The notes beneath the pieces are model-generated. The model was not told the origin of the DNA. It was given only the letters and a program-made list of their open reading frames with translations, and searched no databases. Both the position numbers and the translations under genes were made by a program. A DNA stretch of 40,336 nt from Planctomycetaceae bacterium (GTDB taxonomy: Bacteria > Planctomycetota > Planctomycetia > Pirellulales > UBA1268): NCBI GenBank assembly GCA_021300535.1, contig JAJTED010000025.1:1-40336 (forward strand), given 5' to 3'. The number at the start of each line of letters is the position of its first letter. Within the stretch, counting starts at the first letter, position 1. Shown here one piece after another: positions 15,425 to 24,006 of this stretch.

Positions 15425-18400
15425 TTACGCCAATTCCACCAGCGACCGCACGCTCGCCAGGAGCTTGTTCGGGTCGGCGAGGGTTTCGGGCCGCAGCGGC
15501 ACGACCACGGTCTTCTGATCGACGACCCGCACGACGCGGCCCTTCTTGGCCGCGGCCTCCCGGAGCCGCTCCATGGCGCGGCGGTCGTGGTGGCCGATCA
15601 TGATCATCTCCGGATGCCGCGTGATCGAGTCGATGCCGAGGTCGATCGCCCGGCAGCGGAGCTTGGCGAAGTCGAGCAGGCGGCGGGCCTCGTCGGGGGG
15701 CGGGCCGAAGCGGTCGGCGAGCTCGGCGGCGAGGTCGTCCACCTGGCCGGGGGCCGTGGCCCGCGAGAGGCGGCGGTAGACGTCGATCTTGGCGCGGAAG
15801 TCGGGCACGTAGTCCCGCGGCAGCCAGGCCTCGCCGGGGAGGTCGATGTGCACCGGTGGCGGCTCGGCCGGTGGCATCTTCTTCATGCCGCGGACGGCCT
15901 GCTCGAGGAGCCGGCAATAGAGCTCGTAGCCGACGGTGGCGATGTGGCCGCTCTGCTGCGTGCCGAGGAGGTTGCCCGCGCCACGGATCTCGAGGTCGCG
16001 CATGGCCAGGGAAAACCCCGCCCCCATGCTGGAAAACTCCTGGATCGCGCGGAGCCGCTTGGCGGCCGTCTGCGTGAGGCGGGCCGTCTCGTCGACGAGC
16101 AGATAGCACCAGGCGCGGTGGTGCGAGCGGCCGACGCGGCCGCGGAGCTGGTGGAGGTCGGCGAGGCCGTAGCCGTCGGCCTCGTCGATGAAGATCGTGT
16201 TGGCCCGGGGGATGTCGAGGCCGCTCTCGATGATCGTCGTGGCGAGGAGGATGTCGGTCGTGCCGGCCACGAACGAGAGCATCACCTCCTCGAGCTCCGT
16301 CTCCGAGAGCCGGCCATGGGCGATGCCGATCGTGGCCCCGGGCACGATCGCCTGCAGCCGGGCGGCCACCTTGTGGATGTCGAGGATCCGGTTGTGGACG
16401 AAGAACACCTGCCCGCCGCGGGCCAGCTCCCGCTCGATCGCCGCGCGGACCAGGTTCTCGTCCCAGCGGCAGACCTTCGTCTCGACGGCGATCCGCGTGG
16501 CCGGGGGCGTGGTGAGGTTGGAGATGTCGCGGATCCCGAGCATCGACATGTGGAGCGTGCGCGGGATCGGCGTGGCGGTCATGGTGAGCACGTCCACGCT
16601 CGCCCGCAGGGCCTTGAGCCGCTCCTTCACGTCCACCCCGAACCGCTGCTCCTCGTCGACGACCACCAGGCCGAGGTTGGCGATGTGGACGTCGGCCCCG
16701 GCGAGGCGGTGCGTGCCGATGACGATGTCCACCCGCTTGCGGGCCAGGCCCTCGAGCGTCTCCCGCTCCTCGGCGGCCGAGGCGAGCCGCGAGAGCGACC
16801 GGATCGTGAAGGGAAACTCCGCGAACCGGGCGGCGAACGTCCGCCGGTGCTGCTCGGCGAGCACCGTCGTGGGCACGAGCACCGCCACCTGGTAGCCGGC
16901 CTCCACGGCCTTGAAGGCCGCCCGCATGGCGAGCTCCGTCTTGCCGAAGCCGACGTCGCCGCACAACAGCCGGTCCATCGGCCGCGGCCGCTCGAGGTCG
17001 GCGCGGATCGCCTCCATGGCCGTGAGCTGGTCAGGGGTTTCGTCGTAGGGAAAGGCCTCCTCGAACTGCCGCTGCCAGGGCGTGTCGGGGGGCAAGGCGA
17101 TGCCGGGCCGGCTCGCGCGGGTGGCCTGGAGGCGGATCATGTCGGCCGCCATGTCGGCCACGGCCTGCTGCACGGCCCGCTTTTGCTTTTCCCACAGCGT
17201 GCCGCCGATCTTGGCGAGCTTGGGGGCGAGCTTCGACCCGCCCACGTACTTCTGCACCAGCTCGATGCACGAGGCCGGCACGTAGATCCGCGTGTTCTCG
17301 GCGAACTCGAGCTCCAAAAACTCCTCGGTGCGGCCGTGCTTCTCCAGGAGCTTGAGCCCCTTGTAGCGGCCGATGCCGTGCGACACGTGAACGACGTAAT
17401 CGCCGTCGTGGAGGTCGAGGAACGTGTCGATGGCCCGCGAGAGCCGCTGACGGACGGGGCGGGCCACGGCGTCGTCGCGATTGAAGAGCTCGGCGGCGGA
17501 GACGAGCACGATCTTCTCAGGCACGAGCCGGAACCCGCCCGAGAGTCGGCCGCGGGCGAAGTGCAGCCGGCCGGCCCGGGCCGGCGCCGCGTCGGCGAGC
17601 AGCTCCCCGAGTCGCTTTTCCTCCGCCTCCGACGGCGCGACGACCCACACCTCCTGCTCCTTGCCTACGGTCTCGAGCTCGTCCTTGACGCGGTCGAGCA
17701 CGCCCGTGAACCGCTCCACGCTCTCCGCGGCGAGCGTGGCCGTGGCCTCGAGGCTCGACGGGGCGAGGGCCGCGAGCACGACGGAGGGCAGCCGGTGGAG
17801 CCGCGCGAACACGTCGTCGGGCGCGAACAGGCCGGCCGTGCCGCCGAGTCGCTGATGCATCCGCTGCGCCTCCTCGGCGAGCTCCGCCGGCTCCACCAGC
17901 GCCACCCGGGCGCCGGCGGGCAGGAGGTCGGCGAGGTGGGCCTGCCGCGTTCCGGCCGTGGCCACGAGCGCCGTGAGGTCGATGCCGGTAAGCGTTTCCA
18001 CGCTCCGCTGCGAGACCATGTCGAAGGTTCGCAGCCCCTCGATTTCGTCGCCGAAGAACTCGGCCCGCACCGGGCGGTCCCAGTCGGCGGCGAACAAATC
18101 CATGATCCCGCCGCGGCGGGCGAACTGGCCGGGGCCCTCGATGGCGTCGGTCGCCTGCCAGCCGCGGGCGGTGAGCCAGTCGGCGAGATCCTCGGGATCG
18201 ACGCGGCCGCCGACCTCCAGCCGCCGGGTGCCGGCGGCGATCTCCCGCGGGTCGGGCAGCGGGGCGAGCAAGGCCTGGATGCTCGTCACGACCAGCCGCG
18301 GCTGTTCCGCCTGCGGCCGCGTCAGCCGCTTCACGACGGCGAGCCGCTCCGCGGCGGCGGGGTCGGTGGTCGCCGTGTCGTCAGCGCCACCGCCAAAATC

Positions 18401-18691
18401 CTCCACCGCCGGCAGGAGCGTGGCAGTCGCGCCAAAGATCGCCAGGTCGTCGAGAAACGCCTCCGCCTCGGCCGCGTGCGGGAGAACGACGGCCAGCGTG
18501 TCGTCGGGGAGGGCCCGGGCGAGCGCCGTCACGGTCAGCGCAGACGCCGAGCCCCAGGTTCCGCCGATCGTGCCGCCATGCCCCGCAAGGAGGCTGGCGA
18601 CCACCTCGGCGAACCCGCGATGCGCTTCGAGGGTGTCGGCCAGGCCGGGCAGGCGGTGGGCCGCCCGGCCGCGGGAAACGGTCACGGCCAT
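15425..18691 (-). CDS. mfd: Transcription-repair coupling factor Mfd
   Basis: ATP-dependent DNA translocase that removes RNA polymerase stalled at lesions and recruits UvrA to start nucleotide excision repair. It has 1088 residues from the ATG at 18691, in the usual range. Domains in order: the UvrB-like N-terminal part (motif FARRGGIMDLFAADWDRPVR), and the CarD-like RNA-polymerase-interacting domain (GDYVVHVSHGIGRYKGLKLL). The RecG-like helicase follows, with Walker A GDVGFGKTELAMR, VVVDEEQRFGV, MTATPIPRTLHMS and ESGLDIPRANTIFIDEADGY plus QLRGRVGRS. The C-terminal TRCF domain completes it. The longer ORF-track start (18730) runs into a repeat unit. TATAGT sits one base upstream of the ATG, so a leaderless start at the GTG of codon 3 is conceivable. 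Confidence 0.97.
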   Translation of the reverse strand: MAVTVSRGRAAHRLPGLADTLEAHRGFAEVVASLLAGHGGTIGGTWGSASALTVTALARALPDDTLAVVLPHAAEAEAFLDDLAIFGATATLLPAVEDFGGGADDTATTDPAAAERLAVVKRLTRPQAEQPRLVVTSIQALLAPLPDPREIAAGTRRLEVGGRVDPEDLADWLTARGWQATDAIEGPGQFARRGGIMDLFAADWDRPVRAEFFGDEIEGLRTFDMVSQRSVETLTGIDLTALVATAGTRQAHLADLLPAGARVALVEPAELAEEAQRMHQRLGGTAGLFAPDDVFARLHRLPSVVLAALAPSSLEATATLAAESVERFTGVLDRVKDELETVGKEQEVWVVAPSEAEEKRLGELLADAAPARAGRLHFARGRLSGGFRLVPEKIVLVSAAELFNRDDAVARPVRQRLSRAIDTFLDLHDGDYVVHVSHGIGRYKGLKLLEKHGRTEEFLELEFAENTRIYVPASCIELVQKYVGGSKLAPKLAKIGGTLWEKQKRAVQQAVADMAADMIRLQATRASRPGIALPPDTPWQRQFEEAFPYDETPDQLTAMEAIRADLERPRPMDRLLCGDVGFGKTELAMRAAFKAVEAGYQVAVLVPTTVLAEQHRRTFAARFAEFPFTIRSLSRLASAAEERETLEGLARKRVDIVIGTHRLAGADVHIANLGLVVVDEEQRFGVDVKERLKALRASVDVLTMTATPIPRTLHMSMLGIRDISNLTTPPATRIAVETKVCRWDENLVRAAIERELARGGQVFFVHNRILDIHKVAARLQAIVPGATIGIAHGRLSETELEEVMLSFVAGTTDILLATTIIESGLDIPRANTIFIDEADGYGLADLHQLRGRVGRSHHRAWCYLLVDETARLTQTAAKRLRAIQEFSSMGAGFSLAMRDLEIRGAGNLLGTQQSGHIATVGYELYCRLLEQAVRGMKKMPPAEPPPVHIDLPGEAWLPRDYVPDFRAKIDVYRRLSRATAPGQVDDLAAELADRFGPPPDEARRLLDFAKLRCRAIDLGIDSITRHPEMIMIGHHDRRAMERLREAAAKKGRVVRVVDQKTVVVPLRPETLADPNKLLASVRSLVELA

Positions 18692-18725
18692 GACTATAAA
18701 GTCTCGCGTCCGTGATCGCATCCGC

Positions 18726-18818
18726 CGCATGGACGCCGGCTTCCGCCGGGGGCTTTTTGTGCGCCAAGAAGCCCCGGGTGGAAACCCGGGGACACCGGGT
18801 GTGAAAACCGCCCCGTCG
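18726..18818. repeat. Single paired-hairpin repeat unit between ilvB and mfd
   Basis: The minimal form of the dispersed family, in reverse orientation: GCCGGCTTCCGCCGGGGGCT with TTTTG, a short GCGCC linker, then AAGAAG and the stem CCCCGGGTGGAAACCCGGGG. Each stem's U-tract faces the other stem. On the minus strand, the stem at 18772-18791 followed by CTTCTTGG lies about 30 nt after the ilvB stop, the right position for an intrinsic terminator of ilvB. On the plus strand the other stem is followed by CTTTTTG. The unit also abuts the mfd promoter region. No tandem copy is present here. Confidence 0.88.
18766..18791 (-). terminator. Candidate intrinsic terminator of ilvB, supplied by a repeat unit
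   Basis: Read on the minus strand: stem CCCCGGG, loop TTTCCA, stem CCCGGGG, then CTTCTTGG. It starts about 30 nt after the ilvB stop at 18821. The U-tract is interrupted by a C and G, so strength is uncertain. Confidence 0.55.
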
Positions 18819-18820
18819 TC

Positions 18821-20596
18821 CTACTTCTTGATCAGGTCCTTGACGGTCATGCCGGAGGGAATCATCGGCAGCACGTGCTCCTGATAGGGCACCTGAACGT
18901 CGAGGATCGCCGGCCCCGGGGCGTCGATCATCCGCCGCAGGGCGGGCACGAGATCCTTCTTCTCCACGATCGTCTCCGCCTGCCAGCCGAAGCCCTTGGC
19001 GATGGCCACGAAGTCGGGGTAGCGGTCGCAGGGAGAGATGCCGTCACCCTGCCCGCAGGCCTCGGGATGGTCGATCGGGCCAAGGTAGGTGTGGGCCCGG
19101 TTGCCCTTGAAGAACCGGTCCTCCCACTGCACCACCATGCCGAGGTGCTGGTTGTTGAGCAGCAGCACCTTGACCGGGATGTTTTCCGTCTTGCAGGTGG
19201 CGAACTCCTGGACGTTCATGAGGATGCTGCCGTCGCCGTCGATGTCGACGACCAGCGCCTCGGGCCTGGCCACCTTCGCCCCCATCGCCGCCGGCAGGCC
19301 GAAGCCCATCGTCCCCAGGCCGCTGGAGGAGAGCCAGGTGCGGGGCCGACGGAAGGTGTAGAACTGGGCGGCCCACATCTGGTGCTGGCCCACGCCCACG
19401 GTGACCACCGTGTCGCGGTCGGCCGTGAGCTTGGAGAGCTCGTGGATCGCCTCCTGGGCGAGGATGCCCGGGTAGCTCGTGTCGTAGGTGAACGGGTCTT
19501 CCTTCTTCCACTCGGCGATCCGCTTGTGCCAGGGGGCGAGGTCGGCGGTCGGCGGCTCGACGATGGCGTTGAGCTGGCCGAGGGCGGCCTTCACGTCGGC
19601 CACGATCGGCACGTGCACGAGCTTGTTCTTGTTGATCTCGGAGGGATCGATGTCGATGTGCACGATGAAGCCGTGCTGGGCGAAGGCCTCCACTTTGCCA
19701 GTCACGCGGTCGTCGAACCGCACGCCCACGGCGAGCAGCAGGTCGGCCTCGTCCACGGCGTAGTTGGCGTACACGCTGCCGTGCATGCCCAGCATGTCGA
19801 GCGACAGGGGATCGTCGCCGGGGAAAGCCCCCAGGCCCATGAGCGTCATCGTCACGGGGATGCCCGTCTTGCGGGCGAGCGTCCGCAACTCCTCCGCTGC
19901 GTCGGCCGCGATCACGCCGCCGCCCGCGTAGAGCACCGGCCGCTTGGCCCGCTTGATGGCCGCGGCCACCTGGGCGATCTGCTCCGGGTGGGCTGCCTTG
20001 CGCGGCTCGGGCCGGTAGCCGGGCAGGTTCATCGGGGCGTCGTAATCGGGCACGATCTGCGCCAGCTGGATGTTCTTCGGCAGATCGACGAGCACCGGGC
20101 CGGGTCTGCCGGTGGTGGCGATATGGAAGGCCTCACGCATCACGCGGGCGATGTCGTTGGCGTCGGTCACCAGGTAGTGGTGCTTGGTGATGCCGCGGCA
20201 CACCTCGACCATCGGCGTCTCCTGGAAGGCGTCGGTGCCGATCACGCTCGTGCCCACCTGGCCGCTGAGCACGACCAGCGGGATGCTGTCGAGCTTGGCG
20301 TCGGCGATCGCCGTCACGAGATTCAGGGCACCGGGACCGCTGGTGCCCATGCACACGCCGGGCCGGCCGGTCGTGCGGGCGTAGCCCTGGGCGGCGAAGG
20401 CCCCGCCCTGCTCGTGCCGCGGCAGGATCGTGCGGATCTTGTCCTTGGCCCGGGTGAGGGCCTGATGGAGCGGCATGCTCGCCCCGCCCGGATAGGCGAA
20501 GATCACGTCCACCCCGTGACGGATCAGCGACTCGACGACCACGTCGGCCCCGGAGGCGAATGCTTCGGTGGCTTTCGGGCGCGAGACGGTGGCCAT
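18821..20596 (-). CDS. ilvB: Acetolactate synthase, large (catalytic) subunit
   Basis: ThDP-dependent enzyme that condenses pyruvate (with pyruvate or 2-oxobutyrate) in the first common step of valine, leucine and isoleucine synthesis. It has 591 residues, the normal length. The N-terminal PYR domain contains [15 protein letters not shown] and the cofactor-activating glutamate in [16 protein letters not shown]. The central domain follows, and the C-terminal ThDP-binding domain has the [14 protein letters not shown]...NN motif (near 450-475) and [14 protein letters not shown]. The ATG at 20596 is fixed by AAGGAG eight bases upstream. The regulatory subunit gene (ilvN) and ilvC are not adjacent in this window, so the small subunit must be encoded elsewhere. 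A repeat-borne hairpin follows the stop. No leader peptide or attenuator was seen. Confidence 0.97.
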   Translation of the reverse strand: MATVSRPKATEAFASGADVVVESLIRHGVDVIFAYPGGASMPLHQALTRAKDKIRTILPRHEQGGAFAAQGYARTTGRPGVCMGTSGPGALNLVTAIADAKLDSIPLVVLSGQVGTSVIGTDAFQETPMVEVCRGITKHHYLVTDANDIARVMREAFHIATTGRPGPVLVDLPKNIQLAQIVPDYDAPMNLPGYRPEPRKAAHPEQIAQVAAAIKRAKRPVLYAGGGVIAADAAEELRTLARKTGIPVTMTLMGLGAFPGDDPLSLDMLGMHGSVYANYAVDEADLLLAVGVRFDDRVTGKVEAFAQHGFIVHIDIDPSEINKNKLVHVPIVADVKAALGQLNAIVEPPTADLAPWHKRIAEWKKEDPFTYDTSYPGILAQEAIHELSKLTADRDTVVTVGVGQHQMWAAQFYTFRRPRTWLSSSGLGTMGFGLPAAMGAKVARPEALVVDIDGDGSILMNVQEFATCKTENIPVKVLLLNNQHLGMVVQWEDRFFKGNRAHTYLGPIDHPEACGQGDGISPCDRYPDFVAIAKGFGWQAETIVEKKDLVPALRRMIDAPGPAILDVQVPYQEHVLPMIPSGMTVKDLIKK

Positions 20597-20745
20597 CGGG
20601 GATCTCCTTTTTTGGGGGGGCGGGATTGGTCCGGTGGGCTTGCCGGCCAGCCCCTAACCATACACGACGAAATCGGCCCGCCGAAACGCTCCGCTTCGTA
20701 CCGTCAGAGCCGGGCGGCCAGCCCCTGGATGTGCACGTTTCGTCG

Positions 20746-21160
20746 GGGCGCATTCTCCAAAGATTACTCTCGGCTTAATATGCGTGAACGGCCCAAAAAC
20801 ACCGGGTCGCGGACCTTCCCGGGTGCCATGCGCGGTGGGTTTGGAGCGGGGAATCGCGTGCCGTTGTGCGGCATGGGCGGCGGGGTGGTTTTCAAGCCCG
20901 GAGTCCCCGGGTTTCCACCCGGGGCTTCTTGGCGCACAAAAAGCCCCCGGCGGGAGCCGGGGGACACCGGGTCAACCGCCGTCCCGTTCTCCATGCGCTA
21001 CGGGTTCGCACCGGGGAATCACGTGCCGTCGTGCGGCATGGACGGCGGGGTGGTTTTCACACTCGGAGTCCCCGGGTTTCCACCCGGGGCTTCTTGGCGC
21101 ACAAAAAGCCCCCGGCGGGAGCCGGGGGACACCGGGTAGCGGACCTTCCCGGGTGCCATG
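20746..21160. repeat. Three-copy 165-bp tandem array of paired hairpins
   Basis: The marker ACACCGGGT occurs at 20799, 20964 and 21129, exactly 165 bp apart each time. Each full unit runs: the ACACCGGGT end, a spacer with a CCATGCG...GGGAATC(A/G)CGTGCCG hairpin-rich stretch, then stem CCCCGGGTTTCCACCCGGGG with CTTCTTGGCGCACAAAAAG and stem CCCCCGGCGGGAGCCGGGGG. The two stem pairs sit at about 20890-20972 and 21057-21137. The first copy lacks the CCCCCGGC stem and begins with a leader shared with 15079-15128. The array fills the gap between ilvB and the minus-strand HEAT-like gene, and its right edge reaches the stop of the latter. Confidence 0.93.
21103..21128 (-). terminator. Candidate intrinsic terminator of the PilM/N/O-like operon
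   Basis: On the minus strand an 8-bp stem CCCCCGGC / GCCGGGGG with a four-base loop TCCC is followed by CTTTTTG. It lies about 35 nt beyond the stop codon of the last gene of the operon (21164). This is the textbook arrangement, and it is contributed by a repeat unit. Confidence 0.7.
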
Positions 21161-21163
21161 CGG

Positions 21164-22339
21164 TCACGGCCCGAACGGGCTGCCGGTGTCGAAGGGCGAG
21201 GCTGGGTCGCCCTTCGGCGGCTCTTCCTGCGGCGGCTCGCCGGCCGCCGGTCGGGCGGGGCGATTCGCGGCTGGAGCGGCGCCGGCGACCGGCTTGCCGA
21301 GCTTCTCGAGGGCCTCGACCACCGACTGTTCGTCGGGGTGAGCGTCGAGCCCGGCGGCCGCCTTGCGGAGGGAAGCCGCGAGTTCCTTGGCCGGGGCTGC
21401 GGCGTTGCCGAGCAGGCTCGCGAGCCCGGCGGCACCGTCCGCGCCTTCGATCGCGTCGGCGCACACCGCCAGCCGCCAGGCGTTGCGTCGGCAGGCCAGG
21501 GTAGGGATCGTCGGTTCGTTGTTCGGAGCCGCGGCCGGCTGACCGCCCGGCTGCCCGGTGCCGCCGGCCACGCGGCGCTCCATCCGTAACCGTTCCGCGG
21601 CGGCCAGGTCGGCTTCGAGACCGGTGATCGTGACGCCCCGCACCGACTCGACCGCCCGGGCGGCGTCCACGCCCGCGTTTGCCGTGGCGGCGGCTCCGAG
21701 GGCCGCGGCGGCGCGAACCCGCACGTCAATGGAGCGGGAGCCGTCGCCCAGGATGCGGTCGGCCGCCGCCAGCGCCTCCTTCGATCCGGTCTTCGGCCCG
21801 AGCGCCTGCATGATCGCCAGGCCGCGGCCGGCCAGCCAATCGATCGCCGCCGCGGGGCCAGTCTTGGGGTCGCCGGTGAGCATCGGCACCAGGGCGGGGC
21901 CGACCGCCTTGGCAATCGCGTCCATGTCGCCGCCGGCCTTCGCGGCCTCCGCATGACGGGCCAGGCCGGCCGCGGCCGCGATCCGCACCTCCAGCGGCTG
22001 GCGCACGTCGCTCGCGGCCGCGGCCAGCACCGGCGCGGCGGCCGGGAGCGGTCGATTGTCCTTGGCCCGCAGTTCAGCCACGAGCAGCATCGCGTTGACC
22101 CGCACGACCCGCTCCGCGTCGCCATCGCGGGCGACCGCCGCCATCGTGTCGAGAACCGTCTTCGCGCCGCCATCGCGGAGCTTGTCCTTGTAGTCGCGAG
22201 TCTCGACGGCGGCCTCGACCTTCGTCCAGGTCGAGAACTTCGCGGCCGCATCCTGCGCGGAAGCAGGCACGGAGCCGCACAGGCCGCCGACGAGCAGGAC
22301 CAGGAAGAGGCATCGAAACCGGGAACGGGTGTCGCGCAT
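21164..22339 (-). CDS. Exported HEAT-like alpha-repeat protein, last gene of the PilM/N/O-like cluster
   Basis: Not recognised as a named family. A clear signal peptide (about 1-29, LFLVLLVGGLCGSVPASAQD) precedes an Ala-rich helical repeat region (about 50-260). Repeated blocks such as VRVNAMLLVAELRAK, VRIAAAAGLARHAE and VRVRAAAALGAAA match HEAT or PBS-lyase-like repeats. A conserved-looking stretch with AWRLAVCADAIEGADGAAGL follows, then a Pro-rich tail ending SPFDTGSPFGP. The tail resembles the SPFGSPF end of the preceding gene's product. The start at 22339 lies 20 bp after that gene's stop, so they are probably co-transcribed. A periplasmic scaffold role beside the membrane proteins is an inference from context only. 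Confidence 0.85.
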   Translation of the reverse strand: MRDTRSRFRCLFLVLLVGGLCGSVPASAQDAAAKFSTWTKVEAAVETRDYKDKLRDGGAKTVLDTMAAVARDGDAERVVRVNAMLLVAELRAKDNRPLPAAAPVLAAAASDVRQPLEVRIAAAAGLARHAEAAKAGGDMDAIAKAVGPALVPMLTGDPKTGPAAAIDWLAGRGLAIMQALGPKTGSKEALAAADRILGDGSRSIDVRVRAAAALGAAATANAGVDAARAVESVRGVTITGLEADLAAAERLRMERRVAGGTGQPGGQPAAAPNNEPTIPTLACRRNAWRLAVCADAIEGADGAAGLASLLGNAAAPAKELAASLRKAAAGLDAHPDEQSVVEALEKLGKPVAGAAPAANRPARPAAGEPPQEEPPKGDPASPFDTGSPFGP

Positions 22340-22359
22340 GGGGCCTTGGTGCCAGGAGG

Positions 22360-24006
22360 TCAGAACGGGCTGCCGAAGGGGCTCGGGGCCGCGTCCGGCT
22401 GACCGGGCTTGGCCGGTCCCTTGCCCGCGTCGTCAGCGGGCAGCGTTGCCTTGTGCTCGGCGATCACCGGCTCGGCGTCGGCGGCGGAGACGAACTCGAA
22501 GCCGCCGTCCGGCCGCAGGCAGAGCAACTCGAAAGGTTCGGGCGGGCGGGAGGATCGCTGGTCGGCCCGGTCTTCCTGACGGCCGCGGACATCGACGATC
22601 ACGCGGTCGGTGCGGAAATCCTCGCCGCGGGTGCGTCTGTCGCCGGGCTTGTTGAGCTTCTCGTCCACGTTCACGAAGCCTCCCGGCTCCGTCACCAGTC
22701 CGCGGAGGGCGTAGTCGCCGGTGCGGGCGCTGGGGGCGAGCACGAGCACCTCCAGCATGCCGGCCTTCATCTTCTTCATGTCGGCCTTGCGGAGCGGGCC
22801 CACGAGCACGACCGTCGGATCGGGCACGCTGACCGCGGCGGTCTCGTTGCTCGGCGGCGCCGTCAGTTTGAGCGGCGTGGCGAGCGCCGCGTTGGCGAGG
22901 TGCTGCACCGGGAGGTTCACGTTCGGGTTCCACATCTCGAACCGCACGCGGTAGCGATAGGTCTTCCCCGGCTCGACGGACGTGTCGATGAAGCGGAACA
23001 GCCTGAACTCCGCTCCCCCGGCCGAACCGGCATCGGGGCCGGCGGCGGGCTGCTGCCGCACCTGCTCCAACACCCACGGGTGCAGGCTGGTGACGCCCCA
23101 CGAGCCGCGGAGCAACTGCGGCAACGGGCCGCAGTACGGCGGCGTGGTCCTGGGATTGCGCTTGTCCTCGGCCGCGGAGAGCAGATAGCCGTCGGGCACC
23201 TTTTCAGACGCGAAGCCGGACCACTCCGTCTGCCAGCGGCGTCCCGCGTCTACCAGATCGATGGGCTCCCAGCGGTCGGCTTCTGGGCCGACGACCGTCC
23301 GCTCGATCGTCCAGTCGGCCCACAACGGCATGTCGCGCTTCGCATCCTGGAAGCCGACGCTCTCGAAACGACGGCGATACTCCGCCACCTGCTTGGCGAC
23401 GGGGATCAGCCCGGTGACGACGGCATAGGGCGCGATCCGGCCTCGCGACGGATCGGCCCCCGCTCCTGCTCCGGGCTGGCCGCCCGCCTTGTCGACGGGC
23501 GGTTCGCCGGCGGCGGGCTCGCCATCCCGGCCGCGCGGCCGGGGCCGGGGCCGTTCCGGCGGGGCCGGTTCGGCTGCCGGCGCCTTGGAGGGCAGCACCG
23601 CCAGGCCGGCCACGGCCTGCAGTTCCTCGATCCGAAACACATCGGGCTGCGTGCGCTTGGCAAACTCCTCGAACAGCGGTCGGTCGAGCAGCGCCAGTTG
23701 TGGCGGGCCGGCCACGGTCGGATTCCGCCACGGATCGATCGCCGTGGCGAGGGGCTGACCCGACCACTTTTCGCCCGCCGGCGCCGTCTTCTCGCGCTCG
23801 ATGTGCCGTGTCGCTTCGTCCGCCTGCCGGAGGATCGTCTCGGGCCGCTGCTGGGCGGAGGCCGACTTGCTCCGCACCGCTTCGATCCCGCCCCAGGCGA
23901 GTCCGAGGGCGGCGAGGCCGATCACTGCCACGCCGAACTTCTCGCCGTGCCGGAGCAGGAAGTCGACGATCGCTTCTTGATTCAACGAGATGCTCGGCCG
24001 TTTCAT
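22360..24006 (-). CDS. Bitopic inner-membrane protein of the PilM/N/O-like cluster
   Basis: 548 residues from the ATG at 24006, which overlaps the preceding stop as ATGA. A short cytoplasmic N-terminus (SLNQEAIVDFLLRHGEKF) is followed by one membrane helix (about 24-41, GVAVIGLAALGLAWGGIEAV) and a large periplasmic part. The periplasmic part contains a long linker rich in Pro/Arg/Gly (about 170-215). It also has a beta-rich region with KTYRYRVRFEMWNPNVNLP and a C-terminal block ending in a Pro-rich tail, SPFGSPF. The topology resembles PilN, PilO or GspL/M-type assembly-platform proteins, but no family-defining motif was recognised, so it is left unnamed. The longer ORF-track frame to 24426 is a shadow of the upstream gene. 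Confidence 0.88.
   Translation of the reverse strand: MKRPSISLNQEAIVDFLLRHGEKFGVAVIGLAALGLAWGGIEAVRSKSASAQQRPETILRQADEATRHIEREKTAPAGEKWSGQPLATAIDPWRNPTVAGPPQLALLDRPLFEEFAKRTQPDVFRIEELQAVAGLAVLPSKAPAAEPAPPERPRPRPRGRDGEPAAGEPPVDKAGGQPGAGAGADPSRGRIAPYAVVTGLIPVAKQVAEYRRRFESVGFQDAKRDMPLWADWTIERTVVGPEADRWEPIDLVDAGRRWQTEWSGFASEKVPDGYLLSAAEDKRNPRTTPPYCGPLPQLLRGSWGVTSLHPWVLEQVRQQPAAGPDAGSAGGAEFRLFRFIDTSVEPGKTYRYRVRFEMWNPNVNLPVQHLANAALATPLKLTAPPSNETAAVSVPDPTVVLVGPLRKADMKKMKAGMLEVLVLAPSARTGDYALRGLVTEPGGFVNVDEKLNKPGDRRTRGEDFRTDRVIVDVRGRQEDRADQRSSRPPEPFELLCLRPDGGFEFVSAADAEPVIAEHKATLPADDAGKGPAKPGQPDAAPSPFGSPF

Noticed and set aside
15164-18715. 1183-codon plus-strand ORF
   Set aside because: It is antisense to mfd, rich in Gly/Arg/His with no recognisable domain, and is an open shadow frame of high-GC coding sequence.
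20597-20745. Riboswitch or attenuator upstream of ilvB
   Set aside because: No leader peptide rich in branched-chain codons, no T-box or other recognisable motif; only a ribosome site and ordinary sequence.
18875-21139. 754-codon plus-strand ORF
   Set aside because: Antisense to ilvB, then runs through the 165-bp repeat array.
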